Source: CAZTDU01 sp050248795 (GTDB lineage: Bacteria > Pseudomonadota > Gammaproteobacteria > Burkholderiales > SG8-39). Taken from it: a stretch of DNA of 64,000 nt. The DNA lies in the NCBI GenBank assembly GCA_050248795.1, contig JBFWRS010000007.1, forward strand, positions 1 through 64,000, given 5' to 3'. Shown piece after piece: positions 59,574-64,000 of this stretch. The first letter of the stretch is position 1. Each line of letters opens with the position of its first letter. The notes below the pieces were generated by a model. That model worked only from the letters and a program-made list of their open reading frames with translations, ran no database searches and had not been told where the DNA came from. Both the position numbers and the translations under genes were made by a program.

Positions 59574-61282
59574 GCCGGACTCCGGCTCGACAGCGCGGCC
59601 TGGATTTCGGCCGGACGGAACGGCAGCGGCCCCGGGCGGCGCAGGCTGTGCACTTCGCCGGGCAGGACGTACTCGCCGCGCAGGTACCTGAGGAACTGGC
59701 CGCTGTGGTTCTGCTCCAGCACCAGCACGCGCTTCACTCCCTGCAGCGCCTGCGCGAGGCGCGCGGGCTGCGCGGGCGACAGCATGCGCACCGATATGAG
59801 CCTGAAGCCGCCGCCGGCGCGCGCGATCGCCTCGCGCGCCGGGCTGGTGCAGGAGCCGAAGGTGACGATCGCGGTGTCGCCGGTGCCCTCTACGCTCGCC
59901 CAGGCGTCACCCGGATCGAGTCCGGCGAGCTTGCGCGCGCGCTTGTCCATCTGCGCCAGGTGGTCGCTCGCCTGCGACGATGGCGTGCCCTGCTCGTTGT
60001 GCTCCAGGCCGTCGGCGGTGTATGTGGTGCCGGGCGTGCCGGGAATCGCCATCGCCGACACGCCGGAAGCGGTGAGCGCGTAGCGCCGGTAGCTTTCCGC
60101 ACCGGCCGTTGCCGTCAGGCGCTTCGCGGGTGCCGCACCGGCGGCGGGTGCCTCGACGACGCCGCGCGCCTGGCCCAGGTACTGGTCGGCGAGCACGATC
60201 GCCGGCACCTGCAGCGACTCGGCCAGCCCGACCGCCCACTCGGTGGCGGCGATGCAATCGGCGAGAGAATTCGGCGCGATCACCACGTGCGGCGCATCGC
60301 CGTGCAGGCCGTAGATCGCGGCTCCCAGGTCGGCCTGCTCGGACTTGGTCGCGATGCCGGTCGAAGGGCCGGTGCGCATCACGTCCACCACCACCACCGG
60401 CACTTCCGCTGCTACGCCGAGGCCCAGCGACTCGAGCATCAGCGACAGCCCCGGTCCGGAGGTGGCGGTCAGCGCCGGCACGCCGCCGAACGACGCGCCC
60501 AGCGCCATGTTGATCGAAGCGAGTTCGTCCTCCGCCTGCACCAGCGTGCCGCCGATACCGGCGAGCGCGGGCGCCAGGTATTCCAGCAGCTCGGTGGCCG
60601 GCGTGATCGGGTAGGCGGCGACGAAGCGCACGCCGCCGCGCAGCGCGCCGTATCCGGCGGCTTCGTTGCCGGTGATGAGCCAGCGCGGCGACGTGCGCGG
60701 CGGCCCGGCGAGCGCGAACCCGGGCAGTGCAGCCGCCTCGCGCATGCCCAGCCGCGCCGCGGCCAAGCCGGCATCGAGACCCTTCTTCATCGCGCGGCGC
60801 ATCGCCGCTTCGAGCGCCTGCTGCGGCAGCCGCATCAGCGCCGCGGCGAGCCCGAGCGCCACCATGTTCGGCCAGCCGCCGTTGACCTCGGCGGCAAGCG
60901 CCTTCAGCGGCACCGGTGCGTAGCGCGCGCCGCTGCGCGTGAACACCTCCGGAGGCTCGCCCTGCGCCGGGTCGCCGACGATCAGGCTGTCCGGCCCCAG
61001 CGGCAGCTCGGCGGCGAAGCGCCCGACGTTCTGCCAGTCCATGGCGAGGAGGATCTGAAAGCCGTCGTCCTGCGCGTCGGTGGCGAAGCCCGAGATGCGC
61101 AGCATCGCGGCCGCTTCGCCGCCGCGGATCTGCGGGCCGCTGGTGCGCGTCATCAGGCCGTAGTAGCCGGCCTCGGCCGCCGCCTCCAGCAGCATGTTGC
61201 CGGCGGTCATGACGCCTGCGCCGCCGCTGCCGGCGAGCGCGGCGGACACCGATGCGAGTCCGGGGGCTGTGCTTGCGTCCAT
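59570..61282 (-). CDS. korA: 2-oxoacid:ferredoxin oxidoreductase alpha subunit with fused gamma domain (KorA)
   Basis: 570 residues. Residues 1-180 are the gamma-type domain (GSGGAGVMTAGNMLLEAAAE, RGGEAAAMLRISG). Residues 205-570 are the alpha domain (AAYPITPATELLEYLAPAL, LTATSGPGLSLMLESLGLGV, VDVMRTGPSTGIATKSEQAD). The ATG is 41.5 bp from the centre of a FNR-like dyad. It heads the kor operon and is divergent from oah. Confidence 0.94.
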   Translation of the reverse strand: MDASTAPGLASVSAALAGSGGAGVMTAGNMLLEAAAEAGYYGLMTRTSGPQIRGGEAAAMLRISGFATDAQDDGFQILLAMDWQNVGRFAAELPLGPDSLIVGDPAQGEPPEVFTRSGARYAPVPLKALAAEVNGGWPNMVALGLAAALMRLPQQALEAAMRRAMKKGLDAGLAAARLGMREAAALPGFALAGPPRTSPRWLITGNEAAGYGALRGGVRFVAAYPITPATELLEYLAPALAGIGGTLVQAEDELASINMALGASFGGVPALTATSGPGLSLMLESLGLGVAAEVPVVVVDVMRTGPSTGIATKSEQADLGAAIYGLHGDAPHVVIAPNSLADCIAATEWAVGLAESLQVPAIVLADQYLGQARGVVEAPAAGAAPAKRLTATAGAESYRRYALTASGVSAMAIPGTPGTTYTADGLEHNEQGTPSSQASDHLAQMDKRARKLAGLDPGDAWASVEGTGDTAIVTFGSCTSPAREAIARAGGGFRLISVRMLSPAQPARLAQALQGVKRVLVLEQNHSGQFLRYLRGEYVLPGEVHSLRRPGPLPFRPAEIQAALSSRSPA

Positions 61283-61316
61283 GGCGCCATTTGGCGTGCA
61301 GGGCGCTGCGAATTCC

Positions 61317-61330
61317 TTGAGCTAAATCAA
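61317..61330. promoter_or_regulatory. FNR/Dnr-type dyad between korA and oah
   Basis: TTGAGctaaATCAA, one mismatch. Centre 41.5 bp from the korA ATG on the minus strand and 84.5 bp from the oah ATG on the plus strand. A TATTCA (61353-61358) is suitably placed as the plus-strand -10 for activation from -41.5. One site may therefore control both halves of the benzoyl-CoA locus. Confidence 0.65.
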
Positions 61331-61407
61331 ACCGCGGCGGTTTCGCCGGGCGTATTCATGCAGTCAATTCGGTAACGGCATACCGATTTAACGAGAAAGG
61401 TTCCCAC

Positions 61408-62517
61408 ATGGGCAAGGCGGAAGCGAGATTCCTCAAGGACCACGACCTGCCGGCGATCTCCTGCAGCGGCGTGAAGGTCGAGATGCGCCCGGCGCGCACC
61501 CCCGACGGCAGCGAGGCAGCGGGCCTGTACAACGCCTGGATCTGGCTGGACAACCCGGCGCAGTACAACTCGTACACCACCGACATGGTGAAGGCGGTGA
61601 TCCTCGCCTTTCGCGCCGCGTCGGCGGCGCGCGACGTCAACTGCGTGGTTTTCACCGGCGTCGGCGACAAGGCCTTCTGCACCGGCGGCAACACCAAGGA
61701 GTACGCCGAGTACTACGCCGGGCATCCGCAGGAGTACCGCCAGTACATGCGCCTCTTTAACGACATGGTGTCGGCGATCCTCGCCTGCGACAAGCCGGTG
61801 ATCTGCCGCGTCAACGGCATGCGCATCGGCGGCGGCCAGGAGATCGGCATGGCCTGCGACTTCTCCGTCGCGCAGGACCTGGCGCGCTTCGGCCAGGCCG
61901 GACCCAAGCACGGTTCGGCGCCGATCGGCGGCGCGACCGACTTCCTGCCGGTGGTGATCGGTGCGGAGCGTGCGATGGCGGCCTGCGTGCTGTGCGAGCC
62001 GTTCTCGGCGCACGAGGCCTACCACATGGGCATGCTCACCGACATCGCGCCGGCGCTGAAGGTGGACGGCAAGTTCGTCGCCAACCCGCTGGTGGAGACG
62101 CAGCGCATGTTCGACGACTACGGCAGGCTCGCTTTCGGCCGGCCGAAGTCCGGCGCGGCGCTCGCCGAAGGCAAGGCATTGGTGAAGCAGGGCACGGTCG
62201 ACCTGTCGATGCTGGACGCGAAGGTCGAGGAACTGTGCGCGAAGATCCTGCTCACCTTCCCCGACTGCACCACGAAGACCGTGGAAGAACTGCGCAAGCC
62301 CAAGCTCGAGGCGTGGAACCGCAACAAGGAGGATGCGCGGGCCTGGCTGGCGCTGAACATGATGACCGAGGCGCGCGCCGGCTTCGTCGCCTTCAATAGC
62401 GGCCCCAAGGACGATCGCGAGGTCGACTTCGTGCTGCTGAGGCAGCGCCTCGCCGCGGGCGAGGGCTGGGGCGACGCGCTGCATGACGCGATCCAGCCGG
62501 GGAAGCCGCGTGGCTGA
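61408..62517 (+). CDS. oah: 6-oxocyclohex-1-ene-1-carbonyl-CoA hydrolase (ring-opening)
   Basis: 369 residues, crotonase superfamily. NSYTTDMVKAVILAFRAASA, TGVGDKAFCTGGNTKEYAEY, RVNGMRIGGGQEIGMACDFS, then a long C-terminal extension typical of Oah (LTFPDCTTKTVEELRKPKLE). It adds water and cleaves the alicyclic ring to 3-hydroxypimelyl-CoA. AGAAAGG, 8 bp before ATG 61408, is the ribosome site. dch overlaps by 8 bp. Confidence 0.94.
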   Translation: MGKAEARFLKDHDLPAISCSGVKVEMRPARTPDGSEAAGLYNAWIWLDNPAQYNSYTTDMVKAVILAFRAASAARDVNCVVFTGVGDKAFCTGGNTKEYAEYYAGHPQEYRQYMRLFNDMVSAILACDKPVICRVNGMRIGGGQEIGMACDFSVAQDLARFGQAGPKHGSAPIGGATDFLPVVIGAERAMAACVLCEPFSAHEAYHMGMLTDIAPALKVDGKFVANPLVETQRMFDDYGRLAFGRPKSGAALAEGKALVKQGTVDLSMLDAKVEELCAKILLTFPDCTTKTVEELRKPKLEAWNRNKEDARAWLALNMMTEARAGFVAFNSGPKDDREVDFVLLRQRLAAGEGWGDALHDAIQPGKPRG

Positions 62518-63280
62518 TGCGCCGCTGAAGGCGTGGCTGGAGCGCGACGGCGCGCTGCTGCGGCTGCGCCTGGCGCGCCCGAAGGCCAACCTGGTCGACG
62601 CGGCAATGATAGGCGCGCTCGCCGGCGCATTTTCCGCGCACCGCGCGAACACCGGCCTGCTCGCGGCGCTGGTGGACCATGAAGGACCGCACTTTTCCTT
62701 CGGCGCCAGCGTCGAGGAGCACCTGCCCGGGGCCAGCGAGCAGATGCTCGAAGCGCTGCACGCATTGCTGGGCGCGATGCTCGAGTGGCCGCTTCCGATC
62801 CTGATGTGCGTGCGCGGGCAGTGCCTCGGCGGCGGCATGGAGTTCGTCCTCGCCGGAAGCCTGGTGTTCGCGGCGCCGGACGCGCAGTTCGGGCAGCCGG
62901 AGATGAAGCTCGGCGTGTTCGCGCCGGCGGCGTCCGTGCTGCTGCCGCTGCGCATCGGCCAGGCGCGCGCCGAGGACCTGCTCTATTCGGGCCGTTCGAT
63001 CGATGCCGCGACCGCGCTGGCGTGGGGGCTCGTAAACGAGGTGGCAGACGACCCGGTGGCGGCGGCGGAGGCGTACTTCGTGCGGCACCTGGCCGGCAAG
63101 AGCGCGGCGTCGCTCGCGCACGCGGTGCGCGCGGCGCGCGCGCCGTTCGCCGAGCTGGCGCGGGTGCGGCTCGAGGACGTCGAGGCGCTGTACCTCGACA
63201 AGCTGATGACGACGCGCGACGCGAAGGAGGGGCTCGCCGCCTTCCTCGACAAGCGCGCGCCGCGATGGGAGCACCGATGA
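62510..63280 (+). CDS. dch: Cyclohexa-1,5-diene-1-carbonyl-CoA hydratase
   Basis: 256 residues from GTG 62510. Crotonase fold: LRLRLARPKANLVDAAMIGA, VDHEGPHFSFGASVEEHLPG, VRGQCLGGGMEFVLAGSLVF, and FGQPEMKLGVFAPAASVLLP. Length and motifs match Dch of Thauera, which hydrates the dienoyl-CoA made by benzoyl-CoA reductase. It is coupled to bcrC by an ATGA overlap. Confidence 0.92.
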   Translation: MADAPLKAWLERDGALLRLRLARPKANLVDAAMIGALAGAFSAHRANTGLLAALVDHEGPHFSFGASVEEHLPGASEQMLEALHALLGAMLEWPLPILMCVRGQCLGGGMEFVLAGSLVFAAPDAQFGQPEMKLGVFAPAASVLLPLRIGQARAEDLLYSGRSIDAATALAWGLVNEVADDPVAAAEAYFVRHLAGKSAASLAHAVRAARAPFAELARVRLEDVEALYLDKLMTTRDAKEGLAAFLDKRAPRWEHR

Positions 63281-64000
63281 GCACCACGGAAATCGTCGCG
63301 CGCTGCGAACGCCTGTTCGAGGACCTCGAATTCGGCGCGGTGAAGGCATGGAAGGACGCCGCGCCCGGACGCAAGGCTATCGGCTACCTGCCGATCTACG
63401 TGCCGCGTGAGATCGTCCACGCCGCCGGCATGCTGCCGGTGGGCGTATTCGGCGGCGGCGACCGGCTGGAAGTGATCCAGGGCGATGCCTACTACCAGAG
63501 CTACATCTGCCGCATCCCGCGCTCGACGCTCGAGCTCGGGCTCACCGGGCGGCTGGACGTGCTCGACGGCGTGCTGTTCCCGTCGATCTGCGACGTCATC
63601 CGCAACCTGTCAGGCATGTGGCAGCTCCTCTTCAAGGACAAGTACGTCAAGTACGTCGACCTGCCGCAGGACTACGACGACGCCACCGGCGGCAGGTTCT
63701 ACATCCACGAGATGCAGGCGCTGCGCGAGGACCTCGGCAGGCTCGGCGGCAGCCCGGTCACCGACGACGCGCTGCGCGCCTCGATCGCGGTCTACAACGA
63801 CAATCGCGCCGCGGTGAGGGAACTCTACGCCTATCGCGCGCGCGAGCCCTGGCAGGTGCCGACTTCGGAGCTGTACCTGGTGCTGCGCGCGGGCGCTGTG
63901 CTGCCGCCCGAGGAACACACGCCGCTGATGCGCGAGTACCTCGCCGCGGCGCAGGCCGAGAAGCGTCCGCAGCGCGACAACGCCCGCGTGGTGCTGACCG
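63277..64000 (+). CDS. bcrC: Benzoyl-CoA reductase subunit C (partial)
   Basis: 241 visible residues; the gene continues beyond the window (full-length subunits are near 385). The N-terminus IVARCERLFEDLEFGAVKAW and GRKAIGYLPIYVPREIVHAA, with DAYYQSYICRIPRSTLELGL and PSICDVIRNLSGMWQLLFKD, matches the HgdB/BcrC family. Cysteines in YICR and SICD are the expected cluster ligands. BcrBC bind substrate and the [4Fe-4S] cluster in the ATP-dependent class I enzyme; BcrAD should follow to the right. Confidence 0.92.
   Translation, partial: MSTTEIVARCERLFEDLEFGAVKAWKDAAPGRKAIGYLPIYVPREIVHAAGMLPVGVFGGGDRLEVIQGDAYYQSYICRIPRSTLELGLTGRLDVLDGVLFPSICDVIRNLSGMWQLLFKDKYVKYVDLPQDYDDATGGRFYIHEMQALREDLGRLGGSPVTDDALRASIAVYNDNRAAVRELYAYRAREPWQVPTSELYLVLRAGAVLPPEEHTPLMREYLAAAQAEKRPQRDNARVVLT

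Overview
The window reads as chromosome of a GC-rich betaproteobacterium that denitrifies and degrades aromatic compounds anaerobically, probably a relative of the Rhodocyclales such as Thauera, Azoarcus or Sulfuritalea. The evidence is the gene order ilvB-ilvN-ilvC-psd-pssA-leuA, the sigma factor/DUF3619/DUF3106/RDD block, the Thauera-type benzoyl-CoA genes and a complete cytochrome cd1 nitrite reductase locus. The exact genus cannot be fixed from the sequence alone. There are no rRNA or tRNA genes, insertion sequences or CRISPR arrays that I can see. Coding density is very high and no gap exceeds 300 bases.

Layout. 1-2.8 kb: an uncharacterised gene cut by the window edge, a DsrC/TusE-like protein, a HbpS-like haem-binding protein, an unknown protein and a FecR-domain protein. 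2.8-9.9 kb (minus strand): TauE/SafE permease, MFS exporter, valS, a small DUF protein, holC and pepA. 9.9-12.1 kb: lptF-lptG. 12.1-14.1 kb (minus): ECF sigma factor, DUF3619, DUF3106, RDD. 14.2-22.2 kb: branched-chain amino acid and phospholipid genes, including a leucine-rich leader peptide before leuA. 22.2-31 kb: housekeeping genes (wrbA, brkB-like, pyrF, nucleoside transporter, typA), a macro-domain gene and an EmrAB-like efflux pair. 31-35.4 kb: MoxR ATPase, HDAC-like amidohydrolase, radical SAM/SPASM protein, tandem universal stress protein and a DksA-like protein.

35.4-56.8 kb is a nitrogen-oxide respiration island. It holds (a) a tightly overlapping five-gene operon (35457-40754) coding for two different cytochrome b/iron-sulfur fusion proteins, a haem-copper-oxidase-like subunit I without the CuB histidine pair, and two small membrane proteins. 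I cannot match this operon to a described system. It also holds (b) a NorSY-SenC-type putative NO reductase with CyoE and a CtaA-like protein, (c) nirS-nirM, and (d) nirC-F-DL-G-H-J-N-dnr running opposite to a nirE fused to a precorrin-2 dehydrogenase-like domain. Together these would reduce nitrite to N2O and build haem d1. No norCB is present in the window.

56.8-64 kb is the benzoyl-CoA locus: a minus-strand operon korA-korB-ferritin-like-RidA-badH-like SDR-membrane protein, opposite oah-dch-bcrC, which runs off the right edge. KorAB would supply the reduced ferredoxin that benzoyl-CoA reductase consumes.

Eight dyads close to the FNR/Dnr consensus TTGAT-N4-ATCAA precede nearly all of these anaerobic units, and also a macro-domain gene and a radical SAM gene, suggesting one regulon. 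At several of them the start codon lies 40.5-41.5 bp from the dyad centre, where a class II transcription start would fall. This suggests leaderless transcripts.
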